From positions 1-38,221 of the forward strand of contig CAIQLG010000035.1 of assembly GCA_903872565.1 (NCBI GenBank): 38,221 nucleotides of DNA, given 5' to 3'. The notes beneath the pieces are model-generated. The model did not search any database and had not been told where the DNA came from. It worked only from the letters and a program-made list of their open reading frames with translations. Positions 1 through 8,213 of the stretch are shown in pieces; within the stretch, counting starts at the first letter, position 1, and every line of letters starts with the position of its first letter. The position numbers and the translations under genes are program-made. This stretch comes from an uncultured Lentisphaerota bacterium. GTDB taxonomy: Bacteria; Verrucomicrobiota; Lentisphaeria; Victivallales; GWF2-50-93.

Positions 1-1
1 C

Positions 2-94
2 GCAAAAAAAATGATCGGCAATTACAAGAAGATGAAATGCATTGTCGAGAGGCTGGTGGAACTCAATGTGCAGCTCTTCAAACTAAAAGAATAG
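2..94 (+). CDS. 3' end of an unidentified gene (partial)
   Basis: The second frame is open from the window edge to TAG at 92-94 and gives about 30 residues, rich in Lys, Val and Leu, ending VQLFKLKE. It could form a short amphipathic or coiled-coil C-terminus. No family is recognised. Because the 5' part lies outside the window, this could also be chance. It converges on the minus-strand PQQ gene that ends at 131, leaving 36 bases with no clear terminator. Confidence 0.3.
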   Translation, partial: AKKMIGNYKKMKCIVERLVELNVQLFKLKE

Positions 95-130
95 CCTTTT
101 TACTCCACTTCTTTAGCCTTAGCTTGACAG

Positions 131-1945
131 CTATGCCCTCCAATCCGGGGCGGTATGCGGCTGGATCGGTCCGGCCGACGTCAATGCGCGATAGCCCTTC
201 ACCTGGTAGAAACAGCCGCACTCGGAAGGCATGGTGATCAGCATGCCTTCGCACACGATGGAGCCGATGTCGCAGGGCGACTTGAGGTCCTCCTGCCGGA
301 TGACCCGGTTCGTCCTCATGTCAAGGACGGAGCCGAAGCAGGTGATCAGGTAGTTCGGTGTGGCCGTGGTGGGGCCGCAGCCGGATCTAATGAATGTGGG
401 CCCATCAGCCTTTTTGCCGGTCTTGAGATCGAGGGGAGTGGGCGCCGCTCCAAGCAGGAGGCCATTAATGGCGCAGCCCGGGATGGACCGGCCACCGGCC
501 CCGCCGCAGTATTCACTCCAGAGAATGGAGCCGTCTTTGCGCAACAGGGCCACAGTGTAAATGGCCCACCTGGCGCGGAACAGCAGCACCTCGTCATAGG
601 CGCTGAGCACGGGCTGGGAGATGAGGAGCTGGCCCATGGCCTTCATGTCCGGTGTGAGGAACACGGATTGGAATGCGGGGTCGTTGTTCGTCCAGATCTG
701 GTTGCCGGAGCGCAGCTCGCGGCAGACGACACCTTGTCCTTGGGCGAGATAGTAGAGGCGGTCATCGCGCAGCACGATCATCCGCTCATCCGTGTCACCG
801 GGAAGAGCGTCCTGCCAGAGCAACTTGTTCTTCAGTGTGTCATAGACAGCAAGGTTCCGACCGACCGGATTGGCGGCTACGGTCTGGAAGTCAATAGCTG
901 TGACGATATCGGGCGCACCTGCCAGCATGGCGAGCAGGTTTTCCGAGCAGGCTATCCACTTGATTTGGCCGTCGGGCCTGGGGCCGGGGATGACCGCCTG
1001 CTCCAGGCCGGTTTCGGCATCCAGGCGGGCCACGCCGTTGCTGCGTACTAGGAAGAGGGAATCGCCGGCCACGGCCAGGCAGGAGCGGCCCGCGATGTAG
1101 CCTCCGTTAGGAACCTTGTCCGTTTCGGCAGCCTGTCTGATGAGCCGACTCCAAAGTACGATGCCGTTGTTGAGGCTGCGGGCGGTGAGGAAGACTTCCT
1201 CGTTGGCGAAGCGACTGCCGCGCAGTGAGAACATGCGGCCGTTGGCGGCTACGACGGTGGTGCCCCAGAAACCTTCCTTCCTGGGCATGCCCCACCACTG
1301 GGTGAGGAACGGGGCCTGCAGGGTGGTGTCACCGGAGACCTGGTCGTTGGCCGGGGCGTGGCATCGGTGCGCCCACGAGTCGGAGCCGGCTGGAAGGTCG
1401 GTCTTGAGAACGGCCCAGCGGCCGGACTCGTCATTGATGGTATCTGCCAGCGCCAAGCCTTTGATCCAGCGTTTGAGCACACGGATGGAAAGGCCGTCGT
1501 CGGCCTCTTTCGCGCACCCAACAAGGGCGGTGCCGCGCCGGGGCGCTATGACGCGGAGGCACTCGCGCTGAAGGTCAGGGGTCAGGTCTGCATCCGTGAT
1601 GCTGTTGAGGAGAAGAATGTCCACCTCGCGGTCGGCGTAGGGAAAAGCGGCACTGCTGGCCAGTTCAACATAGAGCGATTTGTTCAGGATGCCAGCGGCC
1701 TGGGCCTCGTCCCGGAGACGGGCGACGGTTTGGGCATCGGTCGACATGGCGTGGACTATGAATGTCGGCCGCCCGGCGAGGTCCAGGGCAAGGGCCACGT
1801 CATTCATTGAGGCGCGGGGGATGGCGCAGAGCCCGCCGGCAATGCCTGTTTTCCGAAGGACTTCGTCCGTGGTGATTCCCTTGAGTAAGCTACTGGTCAA
1901 CAGCAGTGCTCCCAGCAAGAGCGAGAACTTCTTTCTTGCGTTCAT
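131..1945 (-). CDS. Exported PQQ-like beta-propeller protein with methyltransferase-like N-terminal domain
   Basis: This protein is about 604 residues from the chosen ATG at 1945. That start gives a standard signal peptide (basic MNARKK, then a hydrophobic run ending near LLKG); the open frame extends 27 codons further but without a signal. Residues ~30-190 resemble a degenerate Rossmann/SAM-methyltransferase fold: DLAGRPTFIVHA, then a D-I-L-L-L-N strand and ECLRVIAPRRGTALVG. From ~220 on, repeated blades such as DAETG, LWQDALPG and GNQIWTN are typical of PQQ/BamB-like propellers. Family knowledge: such fusions occur in planctomycete and related genomes; function unknown. It starts 43 bases after the GH127-like stop, so co-transcription is likely. 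The stop (TAG, 131-133) lies in a short match to the end of the R1 repeat, so the C-terminus may have been altered by a repeat. Confidence 0.75.
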   Translation of the reverse strand: MNARKKFSLLLGALLLTSSLLKGITTDEVLRKTGIAGGLCAIPRASMNDVALALDLAGRPTFIVHAMSTDAQTVARLRDEAQAAGILNKSLYVELASSAAFPYADREVDILLLNSITDADLTPDLQRECLRVIAPRRGTALVGCAKEADDGLSIRVLKRWIKGLALADTINDESGRWAVLKTDLPAGSDSWAHRCHAPANDQVSGDTTLQAPFLTQWWGMPRKEGFWGTTVVAANGRMFSLRGSRFANEEVFLTARSLNNGIVLWSRLIRQAAETDKVPNGGYIAGRSCLAVAGDSLFLVRSNGVARLDAETGLEQAVIPGPRPDGQIKWIACSENLLAMLAGAPDIVTAIDFQTVAANPVGRNLAVYDTLKNKLLWQDALPGDTDERMIVLRDDRLYYLAQGQGVVCRELRSGNQIWTNNDPAFQSVFLTPDMKAMGQLLISQPVLSAYDEVLLFRARWAIYTVALLRKDGSILWSEYCGGAGGRSIPGCAINGLLLGAAPTPLDLKTGKKADGPTFIRSGCGPTTATPNYLITCFGSVLDMRTNRVIRQEDLKSPCDIGSIVCEGMLITMPSECGCFYQVKGYRALTSAGPIQPHTAPDWRA

Positions 1946-1988
1946 GATGTCACGACCTGCTTGTAGATGTGCTTTCGAAAAATATGCC

Positions 1989-3725
1989 TTATCCGAAAAT
2001 GGGTATGAATCGGCCGGGCGGATCAATGCCGACCACGGTGTCGCCGATCCAATCGGTGGTGTACACGGTTCCGCCGAGCAATTCCTTTATTTTCCAGCGA
2101 CGCAGGGGATACGTTATCGTTGCCTTTGTTCCGCGCTTCAATTTATTGATCACCACATACCGCTTTGACTCATCCCAGGCACAGGCAACGCGGGCGTTGC
2201 CGACTTTTACTCGAACGCTGTCCCTTTCCACCCACTCCGGCATGCGGACGTAAAGATTGGCGGACACTTTCATCTTTATGTCGACGCGTCCCTCGCCGGG
2301 CTGGTAATCCGTCACTTCGCATTCGCGTCCGCTATGATTCAACAGCAGGTTCACGTATAATCCCTCCTGCTTCAAAATCGCGATATGCTCCCACACGCAG
2401 TACAAGCCGAACGGCAAATGAGCTGAGCAGCAGTTCTGCACAAGCATGGCCCCTTTTCCCCGCGGATCCAGGACATCATTCGGCGCTCCCCAGCCAGCCA
2501 TGCATCCCACCGCCCTTTTGGCGATGTCCCGGTCATCGCATAGCTCCGGGGGTATGGAATAATTCTTGCGGTCTTCCTCGGTAATGTTCAGGGCCACGCC
2601 CTTCAACGAAATCGGGCCGATATGCTTCGGCTGCGCCTGGGTCAGGTAGTTTCGTGCCGAGCGCTCGACGATATCCCAGCACTCCAAAAAGCCCGCCTTC
2701 GCCAATTCGATCCCGACGATGACAAGATCTATGGCGGCGCACCCCTCGCATGACATCCGCTCCAGCGGCCGTCCCGGATCAACGCTTTCATTCTCCGCCA
2801 CCCATCCGAATGAGCTAGCGCAGCGCGAGCGGTAAAACTCAAACAGCATCCGCGCCCACGCCACGTGGCGCCGGTTCGGAACGTGCCGCGCCGCAGCCAG
2901 CACTCCAGCCATGGAGTTCAGCGTCCCGTGGTTATTGCTCATGCACCCGACCGGATTCACTTTGTTGTCGTAGGCCGTATGGAAATCCACGATGGAGTGG
3001 CTGATCCCGACGGCCAGATCCAGCGCACGCTGATCCCCGACGGCTTCATACCACTGGATTAGCGGAAAAATCATTCCGCCAAGGTTGTCCATGGGCGGCG
3101 GCAGGTAATCCGTCTGACCGTCACAAAAAAGCTGCATTTCCTTCAGGATTCCCTCCGCGTCCACAGGCAATTTCAAATGAGCCGGCCTTTTATAACTGAG
3201 ACTCGGCATGTAGGTCGGAAACAAAACGTATTTCCCGATCTTGACGCTGAACTCCTGTAGGCCGCCCACCATGGTCCGTATCCATTTTTCATAGCGCCTC
3301 CGCGCCTTCGCGTCCGAGCCGCGCATGTAATCCAGCACCCAGGCCTGAAGAACGGAACGATCCCCCCACAGCCAGGAGTAAGGCTCCTTCACATTCGGAC
3401 AAAATTGAGTGGTCTGCTTCGAAGTGTACATGAAACCGTGCGGACCAATCAGGCGCCGCGCAATCTCTCGCTCAATTCCTCGCCTGAACTGTTCCCCCTT
3501 GCGCGTACCGGAAACCATCTGGGCACAGATAAACCCATAGTACCAGCGGGCTATATTTTCCGGATCGTCAAAATGCACGACATGCTCAAACTGCGGCGGG
3601 GTCACCGAGAAATTGATCCGGAAGTAAGGCATGTAATTGCGCCTGACATTCGTCGCGTTCTCGAGGAAACGGATGGACCGCAGCGCGTTTTCCCGAAGAT
3701 CAAGTGTTCGTAATTTCTTATTCAT
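1989..3725 (-). CDS. GH127-superfamily-like glycoside hydrolase
   Basis: This 578-residue protein has no signal peptide. The first ~400 residues are helical, with conserved Trp, His and Cys-containing segments such as MSNNHGTLNSMAGVLAAARH and MSCEGCAAIDL, as expected of an (alpha/alpha)6 barrel. MLVQNCCSAHLPFGLY resembles the CC-containing active-site region of GH127/GH146 beta-L-arabinofuranosidases. The last ~150 residues (LYVRMPEWV, then KRGTKATITYPL) match the beta-sandwich typical of that superfamily. The exact substrate cannot be read; an arabinofuranoside or other uronic or neutral sugar is inferred. The start is well supported by GGAAAGGAG about 8 bases upstream. The gene lies in a minus-strand group with an FAD oxidoreductase and an esterase remnant upstream and the PQQ protein downstream. 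Confidence 0.7.
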   Translation of the reverse strand: MNKKLRTLDLRENALRSIRFLENATNVRRNYMPYFRINFSVTPPQFEHVVHFDDPENIARWYYGFICAQMVSGTRKGEQFRRGIEREIARRLIGPHGFMYTSKQTTQFCPNVKEPYSWLWGDRSVLQAWVLDYMRGSDAKARRRYEKWIRTMVGGLQEFSVKIGKYVLFPTYMPSLSYKRPAHLKLPVDAEGILKEMQLFCDGQTDYLPPPMDNLGGMIFPLIQWYEAVGDQRALDLAVGISHSIVDFHTAYDNKVNPVGCMSNNHGTLNSMAGVLAAARHVPNRRHVAWARMLFEFYRSRCASSFGWVAENESVDPGRPLERMSCEGCAAIDLVIVGIELAKAGFLECWDIVERSARNYLTQAQPKHIGPISLKGVALNITEEDRKNYSIPPELCDDRDIAKRAVGCMAGWGAPNDVLDPRGKGAMLVQNCCSAHLPFGLYCVWEHIAILKQEGLYVNLLLNHSGRECEVTDYQPGEGRVDIKMKVSANLYVRMPEWVERDSVRVKVGNARVACAWDESKRYVVINKLKRGTKATITYPLRRWKIKELLGGTVYTTDWIGDTVVGIDPPGRFIPIFG

Positions 3726-3778
3726 GAATGTACTCCTTTCCTTTTAAACCAGCCCTTTGCTCCCAGGCCGACTCGTTC

Positions 3779-3902
3779 AACTGATAGAATTTTTTATTTT
3801 TACTATGGGGACAATAAGCCTGGGGGATTGAAGATTCAATAGGAAAATACTGAAAAACAGACTGAAAAACAGTGAGAATTCCTCCTTACCCCTCCGCCCC
3901 GG
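3779..3902. repeat. R1 interspersed repeat, copy A
   Basis: About 124 bases are shared with 5734-5854 and 7731-7831. The core runs from a TGATAGAAT-like start, through the small inverted repeat ATTGAA-GA-TTCAAT, then two direct ACTGAAAAACAG units, to an end reading CCTCCTTACCCCTCCGC. This copy supplies the last ~20 codons and the stop of the broken esterase gene at 3836-4204, so it sits exactly at that gene's breakpoint. It also lies just upstream of the GH127-like gene. No ORF is encoded. Confidence 0.8.
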
Positions 3903-4204
3903 CTGGCCTTGACTATCATGAAATTATTTTCTCCTCTGGAAGCCAAAGTGCGGCCGAAGCTGATCTCCGGCCCCCAGAAAAGCGGATTCTCGCCTTCTCC
4001 TTTCTGTGCCCGGAGCGTGAGTATTTTGCCACCGGAATCATCGTAAAGAACAGCTACTCCATCACCTGCACGGGTGGAACGATTTGCCCAGAAAAATGGG
4101 ATTTTTCCGTCCAGTGGATCCTTTCCCGGTGTGATGTCGGATTCTTTCGGATCGCTGGTAGTGCCGAGACTGTTCGACTGGCCGGTCAGGATAAATATCT
4201 TCAT
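3836..4204 (-). pseudogene. Truncated sialate O-acetylesterase-like (SASA, SGNH-type) gene
   Basis: Residues 1-~102 match the N-terminal half of the SASA/DUF303 (CE6-like) esterase family. The block LTGQSNSLG near the start holds the nucleophile-type GQSN motif, and MIVKASRGGG matches the later oxyanion-region motif. The family is usually about 230-280 residues. Here homology stops after RGGG, and the last ~18 codons (NSHCFSVCFSVFSY) are encoded by the R1 repeat, so the C-terminal half with the catalytic DxxH is lost. The start is supported by AAAGGATCA just upstream. It follows the FAD oxidoreductase by 68 bases on the same strand. An intact version would deacetylate a decorated polysaccharide; this copy is probably inactive. 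Confidence 0.75.
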
Positions 4205-4272
4205 TGATCCTTTGCTTTTTGCTGTAGTTTTAACATGATTACCTCACTTATACGGCTTGTTTATAATCGATT

Positions 4273-5697
4273 TTAGTAATCGACCAATGCACCGTTGTCT
4301 CTAAGCGTCTGCTTAAGCGTGGAGGGATTTATCCCCCGATATGAACCGTAATTTTTCAAGTACAGCGCAGATGCAATCCCGGCGGCTTCTCCCATTGCAA
4401 AACAGGTTGACATCACACGCGCCGGCCCAAGTGCTTGTCCATCTGCTGCGATGCTCCGTCCAGCAACAATGATATTAATCGTATCGCGAGGTATCATTGC
4501 CCGATATGGAATGGGAGTGATACCGGTTTTTACGGATAGATTACGATCATGGAAAGGTTGTCTGCTTTGACTCCCTCCTCTGCCCAAGTCGAAATGCCTT
4601 CCTCCAAGTGCAATTGTATCGTCAAAACGTTTTCCCTCAATTAAATCAGACTCACTAAGCATATACTCGGCTACGATTCGTCGTGTTTCACGTATTCCTG
4701 GATATGCCGCCGTCATTCGCAAACGACAATTCTTTGAACCAGGCATATAAGGTTGAAATAATTCTTCAACCAAGACTCTTGCCCGTTGGCGGCCAATGAG
4801 CATGATATGGGTAATATCTTTTGCGTTGGTTCCATCGTATCCAGAAAATGTAGTACCTTCATTGATCATAAACACCCCTTCCTGCATCATCGGAAATAGA
4901 ATTAAATTTCCAGGAATATCCATCTCTAACCGATCGTTCTTTGCTTTTTTGCAAATGTCACGGAACCATGGATCTCCGCCCTTGTTCAAATATTGTTCGA
5001 TGGCTCTTGATTCAATGTTTTCAATGTGAGCAACCAGATTGACCTCAGTCATCTCCGCTGTGAGCCGATCCCCCTTGTACGTATCAAATCCGGATTGGGC
5101 AACAAGATCCGCATCTCCTGTGCAGTCGATAAAAGCCTTGCCTTTTACATATGTCATTCCATCTTTATTTGCGATATATACACCGCTCACAACACGTCCA
5201 TCCACCTTTGTTCCAGTCACAAGCGTGTGGTAAAGAATTTCTACTCCAGCGCCAATGACCATTTCATCCAGGACTCTTTTCCCTATTTCAATGTCAAACG
5301 TAAACTCATCATGGCATCCAAGTCGATCCAGCCCGGGATATTTATCCGTCTGTGCCAATTTAGCAGGTCCGACTCCGCCACCAGCCTCCTTTATTCGATT
5401 CATCGCCTCAACAAAAATACCGCCTACAGCTGGGCGTGCCCGAGGAAGGTCGCGATAGCTTATCCCCTTTTCCAGCATTTTGTGAAATGGAATAGATCCA
5501 GTCATCGCTCCCAGCCAAAATGGGAGCGCCCCTGATGTTGATACTCCTCCCAGGCATCCTGACCTCTCAATGAGCAATGTTTTAAGTCCCTGCCTGGCTG
5601 CCGCAATCGCTGAAGCCACACCAGCTGGGCCACCTCCTGCTACAATGACATCATATTGATTCGCCCAGCAGACTGCACTAATAAGTAATTCATCCAT
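4273..5697 (-). CDS. FAD-dependent oxidoreductase (FAD_oxidored family)
   Basis: This protein is about 474 residues. The dinucleotide-binding motif VIVAGGGPAGVASAIAAAR lies near the N-terminus, followed by LLIERSGCLGGVSTSG. FIDCTGDADL lies mid-protein, and a C-terminal FAD-binding block reads IIVAGRSIAADGQALGPARV with ATG-type glycine residues. This is the arrangement of the FAD_oxidored (PF12831) group common in PVC bacteria; members are flavoproteins of uncertain substrate. Two in-frame ATGs exist. GGAGG lies only 3 bases from the first (5703) but 9 from the second (5697), so 5697 is preferred. It is first in the minus-strand cluster leading into the esterase remnant and the GH127-like gene, so a role in sugar-derivative metabolism is inferred. 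R1 copy B lies just upstream. Confidence 0.85.
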   Translation of the reverse strand: MDELLISAVCWANQYDVIVAGGGPAGVASAIAAARQGLKTLLIERSGCLGGVSTSGALPFWLGAMTGSIPFHKMLEKGISYRDLPRARPAVGGIFVEAMNRIKEAGGGVGPAKLAQTDKYPGLDRLGCHDEFTFDIEIGKRVLDEMVIGAGVEILYHTLVTGTKVDGRVVSGVYIANKDGMTYVKGKAFIDCTGDADLVAQSGFDTYKGDRLTAEMTEVNLVAHIENIESRAIEQYLNKGGDPWFRDICKKAKNDRLEMDIPGNLILFPMMQEGVFMINEGTTFSGYDGTNAKDITHIMLIGRQRARVLVEELFQPYMPGSKNCRLRMTAAYPGIRETRRIVAEYMLSESDLIEGKRFDDTIALGGRHFDLGRGGSQSRQPFHDRNLSVKTGITPIPYRAMIPRDTINIIVAGRSIAADGQALGPARVMSTCFAMGEAAGIASALYLKNYGSYRGINPSTLKQTLRDNGALVDY

Positions 5698-5733
5698 ACT
5701 CATCCACCTCCATGGTTTTCCCCTCTATTATCG

Positions 5734-5854
5734 AATAGGAACTTTGATTTTTACCATGAAGAAGAATACGCCGGAAGGATTGAAGATTCAATAGGAAAAT
5801 ACTGAAAAACAGACTGAAAAACAGTGAGAATTCCTCCTTCCCGCTCCGCTCCGG
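5734..5854. repeat. R1 interspersed repeat, copy B
   Basis: Second copy of R1, with both ACTGAAAAACAG units. It is followed by CATACCTGTCAAGCTAAG and an A/T-rich stretch (ATCAACACTCAATTTT at about 5888) that also follows copy C at 7849, so the repeated segment may extend ~40 bases further. It lies in the upstream region of the FAD oxidoreductase. Confidence 0.8.
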
Positions 5855-5951
5855 CATACCTGTCAAGCTAAGAAATAAATATCCAAATGATCAACACTCA
5901 ATTTTCAATTTTCAAGTTTTAAAAATCCCTTACTTCATGATTGGATATTCA

Positions 5952-5998
5952 GTTCAACTTGACAGCAATGCTCCGCTCCGGACGGAGCGGAGGGGTAA
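5952..5998. repeat. Inverted partial R1 end with 10-bp-arm hairpin
   Basis: Read on the minus strand, this stretch repeats the terminal part of R1 (CTTACCCCTCCGCTCCG) and the CTGTCAAG motif that follows copy B. Inside it, 5971-5992 is a perfect inverted repeat with 10-bp arms (CTCCGCTCCG / CGGAGCGGAG) around GA. Together with copy B it forms an inverted pair about 100 bases apart. It ends about 30 bases before the recognisable start of the GH127 remnant. Confidence 0.65.
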
Positions 5999-6031
5999 GC
6001 CGGTGCGGGACTTACGCAAATACATCCCCGC

Positions 6032-6462
6032 GGACATGCAGTCAGGGCGATGTATCTGTACTGCGTCATGGCCGATGTCGCTACGGAAACGAATGACAAG
6101 CCTCTTCTGAATGCATGCAAGGCAATATGGGATGACCTGGTGCAGAAGAAGATACACATAACTGGAGGCATAGGCCCGACACATGCCAACACGGGAATCC
6201 ACTTGCGTCAAAAACTGGCTTCGATGGCAATGGCAACTACAGCAAGTCTGAAAAATATCACTATCGCAGGAGCGAATGGTTCGGATGCGCATGCTGTCCT
6301 CCGAACATAGCAAGAATCATCGCGAATATTCCATCCCTCGTGTATTCAATGTCTGGCAACGAGATATTCGTCCACCTTTTCGCGACTGGCGATGCAGAGC
6401 TGAATCTGGATTCGCAGACAGTCTCGATACGGCAGAAAACAGAATATCCATGGAACGGCAAT
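6032..6462 (+). pseudogene. Shattered GH127 beta-L-arabinofuranosidase remnant
   Basis: Two reading frames together give highly characteristic GH127 sequence. From 6032 the frame reads GHAVRAMYLYCVMADVA and later KKIHITGGIGPTH. From about 6217 a different frame reads HYRRSEWFGCACCPPNIAR followed by YSMSGNEIFVHLFATG. In intact family members roughly 60 residues separate these blocks, so the copy has an internal deletion plus a frame change between 6185 and 6217. The N-terminal ~300 residues are missing (R1-derived sequence lies at 5952-5998) and similarity ends near 6462, four bases before the stop of the converging permease. The CACC motif carrying the zinc-binding or nucleophilic cysteines of GH127 is still readable. 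It cannot make a functional enzyme. Confidence 0.8.
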
Positions 6463-6465
6463 AGT

Positions 6466-7704
6466 TCATGCCAGTTTTATTATGAGAACCCAGAGCGCAC
6501 CTAAGAGCATCGAGATGATGCCGAGCGGGATTCCGGACCTGGCGAACTCCCAGAAGGAGATTTTTATTCCTTTCGATGCGGCGGCGTCAACGACAATTAT
6601 GTTTGCCATGCTTCCTATAACGATCAGATTGCTCGACAGGCCGCTGGCTATCGCCATCAGTGGACCTGAGATCGGATCCTTTGCGTAAGGCAGAATCAGC
6701 ATCACCCCCGGGACATTCGAGACTATGTCGCTCAGGATTGCTGTTACTCCGAAAAGGACAGGTGGACTCTCAAGATTAAACCCATTGTGCCTAAGATCTT
6801 CAACGAGTCTTCTCGGCAAGCCGGTTGACTCCATTGCCTGGTTGACCACAAAAAGACCGAAGAAGAGAAGGAGAAGGTTCCAGTCAATTTTGTGCAACAT
6901 TGTCCGCGACTGGAAGTGGGCGTTCATGAGCAGGAATGCTCCTGCGGTGACTGACACCAACCCCTTGTTGTAGTCGGTGAAAATGAAAAGCCCGATCACG
7001 ATTAATGCGACAATTACACCTTTTACTGTCTCATCCCTGTCAAAAATCTGGACTTGAGGTTCAATCTCGGAATTTTCTGGAGGAGTTTTGACGTTAATGT
7101 CAAGCTTCCAGGAATTTCTGTAGAAGAAGACCAGAAGCATCCAGCCAATCAGCGAGGAGAGGATCGCTGGAACTCCAGTGTAAAGAGCGAACTTAGTGAA
7201 ACTGATATTGAGTTTCTGCGAGATCAGCATGTTTTGAGGACTTCCTACGAATGTCGCAATGGCACCCGAATTGGTGGCGAATGCTATCCCCAGCAAGAAA
7301 GGGATGGGGTTGAGTTTTCTCGCAATGCATATGCCAATCACGACAGGCGTCAAAGCAACCGCCACCACATCGTTGGTCAGGAAGGCGGCAAGTCCTCCTG
7401 CCAGCAATGTGAGGAGAGCGAGAAGGTATGACGGTGACACGTTGTTCCTGCAGATTCGCGCTGCAAGCGTGGCGTATACCCCGGACATCTCAAGTTGTAT
7501 TGAGACAAGCATAAGACCGAACAAGAGCCCGAGTGTCCCGAAGTCCACGCACGAAAGGGCATCTTGCCCGCTGATGAGATGACCTGAAAGCAACGCGACT
7601 GCGCCGACAAGTGCGATGGAGGAACGGTCAACTTTGAGCCATGGCAGTGTGCCGAGCATCATCCCGAAATAGACGATGCAGAAGATAATCAGGATTGCAG
7701 TCAT
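6466..7704 (-). CDS. ArsB/NhaD/SLC13-type ion permease
   Basis: This 412-residue integral membrane protein has about 10-11 hydrophobic segments. The internal symmetry typical of the IT superfamily is visible: FLTNDVVAVALTPV in the first half and LSDIVSNVPGVMLILPYA in the second, each a re-entrant loop motif, plus ATFVGSPQNMLIS, comparable with the GNPQN motif of ArsB and SLC13-like carriers. Substrate (arsenite, Na+/H+ or a dicarboxylate) cannot be told from sequence. No ars regulator is nearby. The RBS before 7704 is weak, and R1 copy C begins only 27 bases upstream of the start, so its promoter may have been replaced. Its 3' end abuts the GH127 remnant. Confidence 0.8.
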   Translation of the reverse strand: MTAILIIFCIVYFGMMLGTLPWLKVDRSSIALVGAVALLSGHLISGQDALSCVDFGTLGLLFGLMLVSIQLEMSGVYATLAARICRNNVSPSYLLALLTLLAGGLAAFLTNDVVAVALTPVVIGICIARKLNPIPFLLGIAFATNSGAIATFVGSPQNMLISQKLNISFTKFALYTGVPAILSSLIGWMLLVFFYRNSWKLDINVKTPPENSEIEPQVQIFDRDETVKGVIVALIVIGLFIFTDYNKGLVSVTAGAFLLMNAHFQSRTMLHKIDWNLLLLFFGLFVVNQAMESTGLPRRLVEDLRHNGFNLESPPVLFGVTAILSDIVSNVPGVMLILPYAKDPISGPLMAIASGLSSNLIVIGSMANIIVVDAAASKGIKISFWEFARSGIPLGIISMLLGALWVLIIKLA

Positions 7705-7730
7705 TCAAGATGCCGTATTAACTGATAGGA

Positions 7731-7831
7731 ATTTTGATTTTACCACGGAGAACAATAAGCCGGGAGGATTGAAGATTCAATAGGAAAATACTGAAAAACA
7801 GTGAGAATTTCTCCTTACCCCTCCGCTCCGG
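7731..7831. repeat. R1 interspersed repeat, copy C
   Basis: Third R1 copy, in the same orientation as A and B. It has one ACTGAAAAACAG unit instead of two, showing unit-number variation. It lies immediately upstream of the permease start and is followed by the same ATCAACACTCAATT tail seen after copy B, then directly by an R2 repeat. Confidence 0.8.
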
Positions 7832-7870
7832 TATAAATATCCGATGATCAACACTCAATTTCCAATTTTG

Positions 7871-7999
7871 AACTTCACCGGTTTCACCGGGACGAATGTA
7901 GCCGCCTCCATGTTGGAGGCGACGACACGGCCAACATGGCCGTGGCTACAAATTCCCAATCATTCGACCATCCTGTCAAAATACAATTTTCTATACGAT
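7871..7999. repeat. R2 structured repeat, copy 1
   Basis: About 129 bases shared with 21512-21638, 33418-33544 and 33547-33704. Common parts are AACTTNACCGG with a small CCGGC/GCCGG hairpin; a core starting GTAGCCGCCTCCA and ending GGCCGTGGCTAC; and a tail ending TACAATTT-CTATACGAT. The core has outer arms GTAGCC/GGCTAC enclosing two hairpins. This copy has an extra GAC in the spacer between the hairpins and the tail variant AAATTCCCAATCATTCGACC, shared only with copy 4. Confidence 0.8.
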
Positions 8000-8000
8000 G

Positions 8001-8166
8001 AACTTAACCGGCTATGCCGGATTTTTTTTGGAACGCCACCAATCCCGACACCCTTTGGTGCCGGGATCTACGACGTTGGTGGCATTTATTCAATAGTGCC
8101 GGCAGGTTGCCGGCGATCCCGGGGAACGGATATGGCATCGGGAATTCTGGGATCGCTTTATTCGTG
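8001..8166. other. Gene-free spacer packed with hairpin-forming repeats
   Basis: At 8001-8029 a partial R2 start is followed by CCGGC-TAT-GCCGG and eight T residues. At 8035-8083 there is a long imperfect hairpin: outer arms GCCACCAA/TTGGTGGC and an inner stem ATCCCG-ACACC paired with GGTG-C-CGGGAT around CTTT. At 8098-8117 GCCGGC occurs twice around a short spacer. These look like miniature hairpin repeats rather than genes. No credible coding sequence is seen. Confidence 0.6.
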
Positions 8167-8210
8167 ACAAAAAGCCCTTTGAACTGGAAGTTGGATGTTA
8201 GAAGTTCAAA
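8167..8210 (-). terminator. Possible terminator after ftsZ
   Basis: On the minus strand, just after the ftsZ stop, TTTGAACT and AGTTCAAA form 8-bp arms around a 17-base loop, followed by GGGC and five T residues. The A/T-rich stem makes it a weak intrinsic terminator. Confidence 0.35.
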
Positions 8211-8213
8211 CTC

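Noticed and set aside
155..1051. Long plus-strand open frame opposite the PQQ gene
   Set aside because: It mirrors the minus-strand gene's codon pattern, has no RBS and no family features.
7871..7999. R2 as a tRNA-like cloverleaf or CRISPR repeat
   Set aside because: It folds with several stems but has no T-loop, anticodon arm or acceptor pattern. Copies are dispersed or in tandem pairs without spacers of even length, so it is neither a tRNA nor a CRISPR.
8009..8029. CCGGC-TAT-GCCGG plus eight T residues as a plus-strand terminator
   Set aside because: No plus-strand gene ends upstream within reach, and the hairpin is the standard R2 start; the T-run is probably incidental.
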